Shown: one piece after another, positions 48,601 to 58,920 of the stretch
Position numbering within the stretch: position 1 is the first letter of the stretch
Layout: every line of letters starts with the position of its first letter
Origin: Notospermus geniculatus
Taxonomy: Eukaryota > Nemertea > Pilidiophora > Heteronemertea > Lineidae
NCBI GenBank assembly: GCA_002633025.1
Contig: NMRB01001623.1
Location: forward strand, 14,988 to 78,987
DNA length: 64,000 nt
Reading direction: 5' to 3'
The notes under the pieces: generated by a model
The model's database searches: none
Told to the model about the DNA's origin: nothing
What the model saw: only the letters and a program-made list of their open reading frames with translations
Made by a program: the position numbers and the translations under genes

Positions 48601-50277
48601 CTAAATGACCTTTATGTGCATTATGAACTTTCGGCCTGATCAGACATCCCGCTGTCTGGTAGGTGGCATAACCCAAAAATCATCAAAGTCCTGTAACTCG
48701 GGAATGACTTGACCCAGATTGCTCATAACTGATATGTGCCTCCCTCTGTCATTTATGTCCAACCAGGTGAGTACATGGTCCATGGACCATTTCATTAGGA
48801 AGCTGGCACATGCGCACAGACACTCCAAGGGGGGATTTCGAAAATGGCTGAGCGATCAGCAGCACACAGCGGCGCGTGTTCGGGTCGCAGGCAACTGGGG
48901 CTACGGCCCGAACGCTGTTACCAAATCATTATTGGTCAGGGTACGCATCATTAACGCAGCGGGCAGGTTACATCACTTTTCTGTCCGGCGAGGGTATCTT
49001 CTCCCAGAAAAATGCCACTCGCCTATGCCTTCAACGGGGGCACCAACGTCAGCGGCCATATGAGCCTTGTTGGTGTCCCTGACCACTAAGAATGAAATAC
49101 TGTGTAAATATTTTTTTGTGTTGGTCAAATAAATTATGTCATATCATATAAAAAAAAAGAAACATTCCTGTTCCTTTTTTCAGTATCCATCTTAAGATCC
49201 ACTGCCGGAATTGCGAGGGGCTTCGATAGACGTAAGTACATGTAGTGGCAACATAGGTTTCCCAGTGACGTCACGCTTGTCACGTGACTGGCCGTCAGAA
49301 TGACGTCACTCAGCGTATGTCAATGGGAGACTTTCCTGCCGTCAGAGGCCATCAGCAGTTAGTGGTCCTAGGACGTCATGGAATGAGGCACTCTGAAACA
49401 GACCCGAGCCTGACGTTATGACGTCGTTCGGACTCTGATATATTTGGCTGACATGTTGATGACGTCACTGACGCAACAATGCGTCATGCTGTGCCAGTGC
49501 CGTACATCCAAGCACGACAAGATGACGTCACTGACGCAAGATGTCAGCCAAATGTTCCAGAGATTTCATTCATCAAAATTCAAGTCTCGAATGAAATCTC
49601 GCGGGACCAGATTGGGAATGAGGTGGTCGCAGAACTAACAGCGAGAAAGGTGACGTCAGTACGTCATTCGGGTCTTATACTTGCTGCGCCATCTGCAGTC
49701 ATGCGAGTTCCCCATCCGACGCCATAGAGAAGAAGTGCACGCCATGACGTCATCCATAATGACGCAGACACCATGGCTTACATGTACGTTTTTGACGTCA
49801 AATTTTTGACGTTTTAGGACCGCTAGCAGGCGGCCTCTAACGGCAGGAATGTCTCCCATTCAACAAATGAACTCTTTCTGTTAGTTCTTGAACAACGGCA
49901 GCTGGGTTGGTGTGAGTGCCACCTGCTGTAGACGACGACTCGCCCCACTTCAAATGACCAACGACGGACTCATCCCCACTGGTTAGTGAGACCAAAGTTG
50001 ATGAATAGGAGCGAGGTAAAAACCCCTGTATTGACGCACGCTAACATGAAGTGCAAATGGTCTTCATTTATTTTCAGTCATTAACTGCGCAGCCCGTCAC
50101 TGCGAAAGCCATGAAAGAAGGGAAAGGAGAAGAGACGATTGGAGAAGACCCGGTTCGGGAAGTCATTCGGGTAGAGGAAGTCATTCGGGTAGGGGAAGTC
50201 ATTCGGGTCGGGGAAGTCATTCGGGTCGGGGAAGTCATTCGGGTAGTGGAAGTCATTCGGGTAGTGGAAGTCGTTAG
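45660..50277 (+). CDS. Gene B: tandem paralog of gene A with a GSHSGR-repeat C-terminus (5' part missing at assembly break)
   Basis: Coding exons are 45660-45808 (5' incomplete), 46888-46939 (52 nt), 49184-49231 (48 nt) and 50078-50277 (TAG at 50275). Splice sites and phases match gene A. The visible exon 2 starts inside the PPRFxxxRTTWI repeats; about 800 bp present in A (leader acceptor, start codon, signal peptide, first repeats) is absent at the N at 45659. Exon 3 reads EEFDLGRRVQMELFRSG. The last exon keeps the cysteine motif (INCAARHCE) and basic segment, then adds six Gly-Ser-His-Ser-Gly-Arg/Ser hexapeptides before the stop that is homologous to A's. Introns have grown by insertions: a 0.5-kb tract with a minisatellite in the first, a 417-bp inverted-repeat element and a 1-kb repeat in the second, and an inverted-repeat element in the third. 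Probably functional if the missing start exists in the real genome; otherwise a 5'-truncated pseudogene. Confidence 0.75.
46161..46262 (+). repeat. Inverted-CCAAT minisatellite in gene B intron (3 units)
   Basis: Unit CGATGGCCCTGATTGGTTAA followed by CAACTATTATTGTGT. It is part of the B-specific 0.5-kb tract; a nine-unit relative is at 57874-58172. Confidence 0.75.
47105..47521. mobile_element. 417-bp MITE with about 46-bp terminal inverted repeats (gene B intron)
   Basis: TAGGCAGTTTTAGCACGCTT continuing through ACGATTACGATTT is repeated inverted to the right end AAAACTACCTA. Absent from the homologous intron of gene A. Confidence 0.8.
47744..48795. mobile_element. 1.05-kb AGCTCACCTGGTGAGCT repeat with 145-bp internal tandem units (gene B intron)
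   Basis: Starts with the palindrome AGCTCACCTGGTGAGCT. Internal units beginning ATGGCCGCCAGGTGGCGTAA recur at 48217, 48362 and 48507, with a decayed fourth at about 48651. Repeats with this start are familiar from marine invertebrate genomes. Not present in gene A. Confidence 0.7.
49324..49857. mobile_element. CRE-bearing MITE (CCGTTAGAGG family) carrying an insertion (gene B intron)
   Basis: Outer ends GGGAGACTTTCCTGCCGTCA and CCTCTAACGGCAGGAATGTC match the 23.6- and 28.1-kb copies. An extra 0.34 kb (about 49385-49728) contains its own inverted pair ATTTGGCTGACAT / ATGTCAGCCAAAT with TGACGTCACTGACGCAA motifs. Absent from gene A. Confidence 0.75.
50149..50274 (+). repeat. Coding 18-bp minisatellite (GSHSGR) in gene B exon 5
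   Basis: An 18-bp unit of the type GGAAGTCATTCGGGTAGG is repeated about six times. In the spliced frame it reads Gly-Ser-His-Ser-Gly-Arg, with the last position becoming Ser in the final units. The array adds 41 codons relative to gene A without breaking the frame and ends directly before the shared TAG. Confidence 0.85.
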
Positions 50278-51508
50278 GGATCGCCGTACGCAGGCCAAGC
50301 AGGAAGTGGACCGTCCCACATGAGGCACTGGTTATATTAGAGAAAAAATGCCCTTGTATGTATCGACATCTCCTGCCAACCTACTACGCCTGATTTGATG
50401 CAAATGACGCCCTAATAATGTTGCAGTTCTAGCCCTTAGACGTACAGTATCTAATCAAAGTCTTCACCCCAACACACGTACACGTACAGTCAGTCACTAA
50501 TATACATGTAAAAACCTTTTTCACGAGTTTGATGTTCCCCGGTCACTGTGCAAATTCGTCTTTTATCGGGATCTGCCGTGTTCCAGTGAAATGGCGATCT
50601 CTGCTGATAACGTCATTTGATCAACCTCCGTGCAGGGTCGGCAACAACCAGATCAAGGCTTTGATACTTACCCTGCCTGGAGATTGGTCTCGGACCCGAC
50701 ATTATTGTACGAGAATAAGGAATGATGCAACACAATCCTCGAAAGGTGACGCCGAATGTGGTATTAGGCCGCCACCGACGTTATATTCCAAAAATAGTAT
50801 GTGTGGAGATTGAGTTCATTCCCTTTCAAAATGGACGGCCATGTTATTAGGAGCGTCACGCTGAAAATCTTGATGTACGTTAGAATAAAAATAAACATCT
50901 TCATGAAGAACCTTTTTGACTTGATTGTGTCTCATCTCAAACCAAACAATGTCTTCCATAAAAACTCCTCTCAGAAGACAATTACCACAAGAATGATGCT
51001 ATACAATGAGAGTTATTATAGCTTATTACACCCATCTACCGCTCTCATCACTTTTTGAGGAAAAAACCTCCGTCACTTTCAGCGAAGGGTAATCTGACAC
51101 ACTGCCTTTGAGACAAATAATCTGCTTGTTTTTGTTTTTTCCTAAACTCCCACTCTCTTATTTGCCAACAGCGGTCGAGCCGTACCTTTTTTTAAAAAGT
51201 GTGCTGCTGTTCGTTTTCAACAACATGTACATTTACGTGACAACATTCCCAGGGACCCACAACTTAAACCGTCATGGAACGATAGAAGTGTGGACACCTT
51301 TGACAGTGGGACATTCTTTACTCTTACACCAGCTGCCTAATACTAATACCATTCCTAATGTGCCGGTGTGGAAGACTACTAGTATTGCTACATACACATC
51401 ATGTACGTTGAGAAATATAGGCAAAGTTGCATGTCAGATGGTTTCCAGCTGGAAAATTGTAATCTTGTCCGAAGCGATGCAGGTAGAAGTCAGGAATAAG
51501 AAGACTTA

Positions 51509-51660
51509 GGGCCGTATTCACCAAGGGTGATCATCGCGCGATTAAGACTGACGCGTGTAACTTCAGTTCACTAAAGGCAAACACTTCCACCATGCTTTTG
51601 AAGAAGGTACACGCGTCTAAGTCTTAATCGCGCGATGATCACCCTTGGTAAATTCGGCCC
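51509..51660. mobile_element. 152-bp MITE, TTA-flanked (Harbinger-like)
   Basis: GGGCCGTATTCACCAAGGGT continues through GATCATCGCGCGATTAAGACT and is repeated inverted to CGGCCC. TTA is duplicated at 51506-51508 and 51661-51663. The end sequence and 3-bp TTA duplication fit PIF/Harbinger MITEs. Confidence 0.8.
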
Positions 51661-51663
51661 TTA

Positions 51664-53939
51664 GTTTTGGTAACACTTGTGGTATCCATTTTTGTGTCTA
51701 AGAGCGCAAGTTAGGTTTTAGACTTTCAACATCGACGGCTGACATACATGTATTTCGATTAAGGCCCAAAGAGAATCAGTCTAACCAGAGGCAGATTGCT
51801 GTTAAGGACCTTTGCATTCTTCTCTACCATTGTCTTAAGACTGACGATACCTTCCTTCCCCAACTTCCCTCGCTCAAAGACCTATCACGGGTGTTTGTTC
51901 AACTTTTGTCAATCTCATTTCTACCATAGAGACAACTCATGCTTATAGGCAAACAGTTTTATCTCTGACGACTTTATTCTCCCTGGCTTATTTCTTAAGA
52001 CTAATGATCTCTCGCCAGGCGGCTGCGAGGCAAACATGTCGTCTCCCTTTGTCTCAAGAGGTGAAAGGAGATCTGAGTTGACTTTGACGGCACTCTCCCA
52101 GCTGATACGCTATCTCGGTCAAACAATAACAAAGGCCGTAAACTCCTGTGTTTTTCACCCTTGAGGGTCGAAGTTATTTGGCAAAGGTATCATAAGCCGT
52201 CATGTTTTCGGTCACCTCACGAAGCCTGTGGGCCTTCGACATGACTAAATGTGAGGAAAGCTCGATTGCAGTGGAGAGCGCTATCCGCAGGAGCCAATGA
52301 GAAATCGGAGGAACTGTCTGAACTGGTGGCGCTCATGCACCGCTCAGTCTTGCCGCTAGAGGCGCTACCGTCTGTCGTGTCGATGATGATGACTGGTATG
52401 CATCTTGAGTCCACAGCGGGCACTGCTAGTCAGGGAGGGTACATTTTGTGACGTCGTCGGCCGAATCGGTGTGGGTCAATCCCTTCCATGTATGGTTCCT
52501 GCCGGAACCGGAACAAACATAAAGGCAGGACATCTTGGAATAAAGACAGGGCCAATTCAGTCTCGCACAATCACGCGAGACAAAACGAGCAGATAGCTTA
52601 TCAAGATACGAAACTGCGGCTTATCACGAAAGCTCCAGCCTGAAGGGATGGTAATTGGCGGCTGTTTGTCTGGAGATACGTTCGCTTTCTCTTGTCTTAT
52701 CTTAGAAGTCGTCGACGTGGGCTAATCTACCTCATCTTGATGGCATGTTGGCACGTCACAACGATACCGTCACATTGTACAATATCATCTGATGGCCTCT
52801 ATGAGTCTTTGGCAGCTGCATTATATAATGAACAACATAATACTTGGATCATCACGATGACGTTCTTTTATAAAGGCCTCCACACAATTGTTCGTTTCAC
52901 GCTGTCTTCTTCATAAAATCTTTCTGGCTTAGTTGGTTCCTAGTTGTGTATATTGGTCTGTACAGAATAACAAGTTAACTACATTGTAAGCCTAGCAAGG
53001 TTTATGAATGAGGTCCACATTTCGTTTGGTTTGGAAAAATTCTAGTATTCATCACCACTGCTATATTGATGGACGCTGGACGCCCAGGCCGAAGGGCGTG
53101 TTGTAGGCAAGAATATTGTAAATTTCGAGTCGCATGGTTCCGAGTCGATGGGCCTGATTCCTCCGTCTCCTTCCATGTTCTGTGACATTTTTCAGTTTTT
53201 AATGATTTCCATGATGCGTGTAGTTAGTACAGGATCAATGTTCTCTCCATCATTTTAATTGGTTTCATCGATAGAGAAGTGTACCCGAGTCTAAACCAAA
53301 ACGACATGCGTGTTTGCCAACGCCTTGTCCTTTACCGAATCCGATTTGAAGCTACGAGGTGCGACCGACATCAGCAAATTCAAAATTTTCTGTTGACGCT
53401 GCTTCTCAAAACTGGGTTCAATTTCACGACTCCCTCGTTTGTCATGTACGGCCCTTTATTCCTATAACAAGTAATATCTATAGTGAAAGAGAACCGGTAA
53501 ACAGCCAGTCAAAAGGGACAAGCGACGACTTGGCTTATTGCACACCCTGAATGATGGATTGGACATATCCACTCCGTCAGTGACTCTTCCAGACGTTATA
53601 AATGGGGGGGAGGGGATGAAATTTCTGAAGTTCTCTTAACATCCTCTGCACTGTGTATTAACTAAAGTTATGAACTTTATACTCGTCGGAAGAACCTCGG
53701 GGTAGTTACGTCAACAACCTGCACTCTCATTTCGGTTGCCCCCACAGACTTGTCCGATGGCTGTGCGATTTTCAGACGCGCCCATTGTATGAAGACAGGA
53801 TTTGTTGTCGAACGCAGCGTCAAACGTAGAAGGCTTGAGGATGGACGCGTTGCATGGCATCAGAAGTATTACATGAAAAATGGCCAGTTAGGCTATTCAT
53901 GGTTTCCAGGGCGTAACTTCAACAATGCCCGCCATTACT
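51664..53939. other. Non-coding stretch
   Basis: No supported exon or repeat; short frames on both strands without protein features. Confidence 0.4.
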
Positions 53940-54062
53940 GACGTCGTCATCATGACGCAAAGCCGGTGCAAAATGCATTGCTGACGTCGTCCTATGACGC
54001 AAAGCCGGGGCCAAAATGCATTGTTGACGTCGTCCTATGACGCAAAGCCGGGGGCAAAACGC
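53940..54062 (+). repeat. 43-bp tandem repeat, three units, each with GACGTCGTC
   Basis: Unit GACGTCGTCCTATGACGCAA followed by AGCCGGGGCCAAAATGCATTGTT, starting at 53940, 53983 and 54026. Confidence 0.8.
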
Positions 54063-55045
54063 GCAACAACCCAACAGAATGACGTTACGTCGTAGAAACG
54101 ATGAAAACATGATGTAGCACCAGGACACTCTCCGTGGTGCTTTCTGAATAAGCAGATGATGAGGTGGATGAAAAAGCCAGGATAAATGCATGTTCCAGAG
54201 ACTGCAATATCGTGGAACAACCGTATCCGAGTATNCCTTCATCGACGATACAAAACACACAACCTTGTTGTCCCTGGTGGACAGCATCAGGAGAAATGAA
54301 CCAGACGAGGGGACAATGTTATTGTTTGCCCGGTCAATACCCCGAATAAATCTAATAAGTGGCAAGGGTAGCCAGATCGGGTCGCTTGAATGGCCATATT
54401 GAAAGGCTGACCAGACCAGTACCATACTCGCTGCAGCCGTACTCAGGGGTAGGGGGAATTGCCGCCCCTTGAACATGAAAATTCAATGAAAGTGGAGTCT
54501 ATTCCCAAGCAGACATGGCAGAGACAGTGAGTAATAGTGTCATAGTATCCTGACCCCACAATCCCTTCCAATACGATGAACACGCTTTACCGCTCTCTGC
54601 TCACCCGACAAACCACCAAACCTGATTTCAGAAATGTAATTTCGGGGTTTTGACGGGAAATTGGATGTGGAGCCGAGTGCTTTCACCCGCGACGCTGACG
54701 TTATGAACAAATCATGCTACTCTCAGAATCACCAGGGGGACTCGGTTGTAGACGGCCGTGTTTGGCGGTCAAATTCCTTTACAACGAGAGATGAGGACCG
54801 AGACTCACTCTGTCAGAGTGACGCGGTGGGACATTATTTTGAGAGAAGTGATGTTGATATTATGGTCATAATGTCAACGCGCGATGTTGTCCATATAAGT
54901 CAATGTAATAGCCGTCGTGTCAAAGTGAAATGGACAGCACATCAAATATCACTTCATTTCTCGCGGTGAACGACCATGGCAGACGTTAGATAACGCCCTT
55001 TGCCTGAGACACATTTAAAGAGACCCTGCAGGCAGCCTCCACATA
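54063..55045. other. Non-coding stretch with a single-N join at 54235
   Basis: No gene recognised. A strong-context ATG followed by a GTGAGT donor occurs at 54515 but encodes only four residues. Confidence 0.35.
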
Positions 55046-55165
55046 GGCAAATCTCAATGCGGCAGGGGTGATTTTAAAGTCGACAGGCTGACCCGAAGCT
55101 GCTGGACCCGTCATTCAGCCGGGTCGGTGGACTTTAAGAACACCCCTCCCGCATTGAGATTTGCC
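55046..55165. mobile_element. 120-bp hairpin element (GGCAAATCTCAATGCGG)
   Basis: Arms GGCAAATCTCAATGCGG...CTGACCCG and CGGGTCG...CCGCATTGAGATTTGCC pair with few mismatches. Confidence 0.75.
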
Positions 55166-57161
55166 GTCAATGTGCGCCTTGGCTTACTGTGACACGGGAG
55201 GTCTATTGCACGTACATTGTACACTAAATATCACCCTTTGAGCCCAAATCAATAGGTTGTCAGTTGCTAGCGCCACCTGTGATGAAGTGACCACACTGAT
55301 ATGAGCCTAATGGCTTTTTAGCGGCATTGGAGCCCTTTAACACTTTGTGAACGCATAATCTAGAATAATCTAAGAGATGTGTGGTCCATCGACAATCGGC
55401 AGCTGATGCCAAGGAAATACTTGAACTAAGTAATATTGGCAGCCATTAGGCAAATCATCACCAGATCGATTCAATCAGTGATATTATCGGCTCTAAGATC
55501 AATTACACGTTCACAACATGCATTTAATTCCCATGTTTAGGTATCAATCGATTTGAGTCAATCAGTTAATTGGTGATTGGCGGTGTGATTAGAGCGAAAG
55601 CAAGAAAGTAAAGCCTAATATCCTCTAATATAATAATGTAAGGAACTGTGCAAAAGTTGCTTATCCCTGCCACACCCATTGAATGCCCATTTATAATGCC
55701 TGTCTAACCCATCAAATACCTTTTACCTAGTCTTTTTCCCTTCGGAATATCTTGGTATAAACCTAATCTCGCGTGACCTCATGCGAGATGTAAACGACTC
55801 TATCAGCCAAATGAATTTCAGTGAAATAAAGGTGTTAAAACAATTTGAGTTGTTTAATCCCACCGGTTATGTGACAGTCTGCGTGTCTATATCCGTCTCC
55901 TCATTGATTCGGGGTCTGTGGCTGATAATCGTTTACAATGACAAGATATCTCGCCTCGGGGGAGGGGGAAGATAGCTGACACTGTTTATACATTCGATTT
56001 TTATACCTTCAGATCTCCGATGACAAAATGTAGAATCATTTTTTGCAGATATAAGCGTATAAGAAATCTCATGCCGTGTCGTTCCGCAATGCTCCATTTA
56101 CGAGTTCCGTGAACCCGTCTGACCTCTGCGTAGGAGATTGATAAGAAGTGAAACCGTGTGGCGAGCGCAGTTATCCGTTACTTCCAGATCTTGACAATAG
56201 AGGTCTCTCAGTATATCACGAGGGCGCCACTGTAGTAGCTAGAAAAACACACGTGTAATTCTATAGTATGTTACTTGAAAACTTGCCACCATTATGTCTT
56301 CTGTACACTACCCAGCGTTGTGGTAGATTGCACATGAGAGGGGCGCCACCAACCGGCCATGACGCGCAGTATGATGGGACACATCACGTGATATTTTTCT
56401 CCACGCTCATTGGCGACTTGGTGACAGTTCCATGAACAGTACCACATGTCAACATCACTCAATAGTTGTTTGTCTCGAGCGGAAATTTCGCTTTTCTGAA
56501 AATAAAAGTTGAAAAGACAAAAGAAAATAAAAGGCTGAGAAGACATCGAACCATCTTAAATTAGACAGTGATTTGACGGATCTCCGTCGCTAAAAACGTT
56601 GGGAGGAAACATCGATCTAATCCTTTGGTAATACGAGTATCCCCCAAGGCTGTTCTTTGAAACTCACAAAAATAAAACCACCGTCAAATCGGATCTAATT
56701 ACGGATATTCAACTGGCCATTTAGACAAAAAAGTCGATTTGATCCCTCAGGGCATTCCGAAGGGCCGTAAAAACGGATAGTAACAGAGCTGAGAATGCTC
56801 ATAATGCAGGTGATTCTCTTGTGTCTGCAGGGGGTCGGGGGAGGGGGAGGGTGGTATTGGCATGACGGCCGAAATAAACTCCTCAAGTTACAACAGACGG
56901 TGATATCACCTTGTGTATCACCCTTGAACATGCAAACTTCGTTTTTCGTTCACCGTTTCATTATGAACTTGTCAACATAGGAAATACCATGACAACCATG
57001 AACAATGTGTAGGCTCACCTTCTCCTCACCATCATCGTGATTTGTCAAAGCTTCTCGTTAATGTGATTCGTCGATCTACAAACCACAACCCTTGCACCAC
57101 CAGTGGCAAAAATTGACTAAAACTAATGAACATGCAAAACTCTGATATCTTACAGAAACCC
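55166..57161. other. Non-coding stretch
   Basis: No gene, RNA or repeat recognised. Confidence 0.4.
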
Positions 57162-57395
57162 TGTCACATAGGTATTCATTGGAAAGTACTCACCAAGAGC
57201 TTTCCAATGAATACCTATGTGACGGGGTTCAGGTGTCACGAAAATGCTGTCACATAGGTATTCATTGGAAAGTACTCACCGAGAGCTTTCCAATGAATAC
57301 CTATGTGACGGGGTTCAGGTGTCACGAAAATGCTGTCACATAGGTATTCATTGGAAAGTACTCACCGAGAGCTTTCCAATGAATACCTATGTGGT
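57162..57395. repeat. Array of three compact hairpins, 86-bp period
   Basis: Each unit has about 24-nt arms (TGTCACATAGGTATTCATTG / CAATGAATACCTATGTGACG) around the 13-nt TACTCACC(G/A)AGAG loop, joined by GGGTTCAGGTGTCACGAAAA-type linkers. Units start at 57162, 57248 and 57334. Confidence 0.85.
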
Positions 57396-57873
57396 AGGGT
57401 TTTCTCTGTCAGAAGCGCATTTTACATCTCTACATTTTTGACAAATTGGCCTTGCAGTGAAACGGGTTAATAATAGTTCTCCTTCTTCTTGTCTTCCGTA
57501 CACGTTCACCATCTTCAAAAGTCTCCCAATCTTCGCCGTTTAATTTGACTCCTAAAACACAAAGAAAAAAAATGCACTTTAGAAAGTCTCTCATACCCTT
57601 CAACTGTCATTATCATTTCTCCTACACGAGTTAAACAAAGTAAGACTCTGCATGATTGATGCGATAAAATTTAGAAGGACTCGAAAGAGATCGGGTCACT
57701 TAACCTGAAGCAGTGAATTCAAAGTTCTCCTTTTATGTTGTCTAATGGTCTATTAATCATTGACTTCTTTGGATGCCAAAGAACATTATTATTATTCTGT
57801 TTTATCAGGACTGTGTACGACGGCAGATGAGCTGTTTTAAGCATATCGCCCTCATCGGTAATACAAGTGTGTA

Positions 57874-58172
57874 TCGATGGCCCTGACTGGTTAAAAAGAG
57901 TGTGACGATGGCCCTGATTGGTTTACAACTATTATTGTGTCGATGGCCCCGATTGCTTAACAATTATTACTGGACGATGGCCCTGATTAGTTAACAACTA
58001 TTATTGTGTCGATGGCTCTGATTGGTTAACAATATTATGTGTCGATGGCCCTGATTGCTTAACAACTATTATTGTCTCGATGGTCCTGATTGGTTAGCGA
58101 GTATGTGTCGATGGACCTGATTGGTTAATAGTGAGTATCGAAGATCCTGATTGGTTGTGTGTGTGTCGATGA
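57874..58172 (+). repeat. Inverted-CCAAT minisatellite, nine units
   Basis: Units of 28-36 bp built on CGATGGCCCTGATTGGTTAA, with ATTGG (inverse CCAAT) intact in five. The 80 bp before it also match the sequence before the array at 46161, so the whole module is repeated. Confidence 0.75.
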
Positions 58173-58726
58173 ACCCGCGTTTTTCAAAATTGCCGACTCC
58201 GCGGCGAGCCAAACGAGAGGTTCGCTACCCCACCCCCACATCCCGACCACATCCCATGGTCTTTTCCACTCGGCCAATGGAATTACATAATGTACTTTTG
58301 TAAGCCATTTTGTCCGGCCTAAATCACCGTTATTGCCTCCATAAAGAAGTTTCAAACGAATAGTCCCATTAAAGAAAAATTAGTAGCGAAATCATCCCAT
58401 TAAGTCATGAATAACTTTTATTAAGTCGCTAATTGCTGGCAGGAATGCCATCTCAAGGACGACACCTGTTCATTAGACAAGTTTCTCATTTATTAGACAC
58501 GTTTGAAAAATGTATCATGAGATGATCCTTGATTTTAGTCGATCGATCATTTGAAATGGACAAACGTTACCTGGCAGCCTTGTACTTTTCAAAGATGTCG
58601 GAACTACCTTGGGTGGTGTTGATTTGTCTGAGGGCAGTGAGAGGTATTTTGTGAACACATGGTGGAATTCGACCCTTCAAATTACGAAGAGGATCTTGGC
58701 ATGTTATAGACGATTCTCGAATTCGG

Positions 58727-58920
58727 AGATCTGCGCACTTCCGCCGAAATCGCAAACACAACCTCGGTCTGAAACTGAATGACGTGACGCAGAGAACCCC
58801 ACAACAGTGAGTTCGACGACGTTGCGTCAGAGTCGACCATTGCTGAATCATGGATTGCGTCACGTCAGCTGGTTTCAGACCGAGGCTGTGTTTGCGGTTT
58901 CGGCGGAAGTGCGCAGATCT
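58727..58920. mobile_element. 194-bp inverted-repeat element (AGATCTGCGCACTTCCGCCG)
   Basis: About 65-bp arms starting AGATCTGCGCACTTCCGCCG pair across a spacer of about 60 bp; TGACGTGACGC closes the inner end. Confidence 0.75.

Larger units (their letters stand above)
40004..51381 (+). repeat. Tandem segmental duplication, unit B (11.4 kb, contains gene B)
   Basis: Homolog of 31307-39989. It is longer because of B-specific insertions: a 1.96-kb terminal-inverted-repeat element (40204-42165), about 0.27 kb at 43290, about 0.5 kb in the first coding intron (45833-46310), a 417-bp element (47105-47521), a 1.05-kb repeat (47744-48795) and a CRE-bearing element (49324-49857). It lacks about 0.44 kb of A (31882-32325) and about 0.8 kb at the N at 45659. 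Confidence 0.85.

Noticed and set aside
50051-50323. 90-codon frame with Val-Ile-Arg-Val-Gly-Glu repeats
   Set aside because: It runs through the intron/exon boundary. The spliced frame shared with gene A reads GSHSGR instead.
54515-54530. ATG in strong context followed by GTGAGT
   Set aside because: Encodes four residues only; no partner exon identified.
57162-57395. CRISPR array (repeated units with spacers)
   Set aside because: Units are hairpins with near-identical linkers in an animal genome; no variable spacers.
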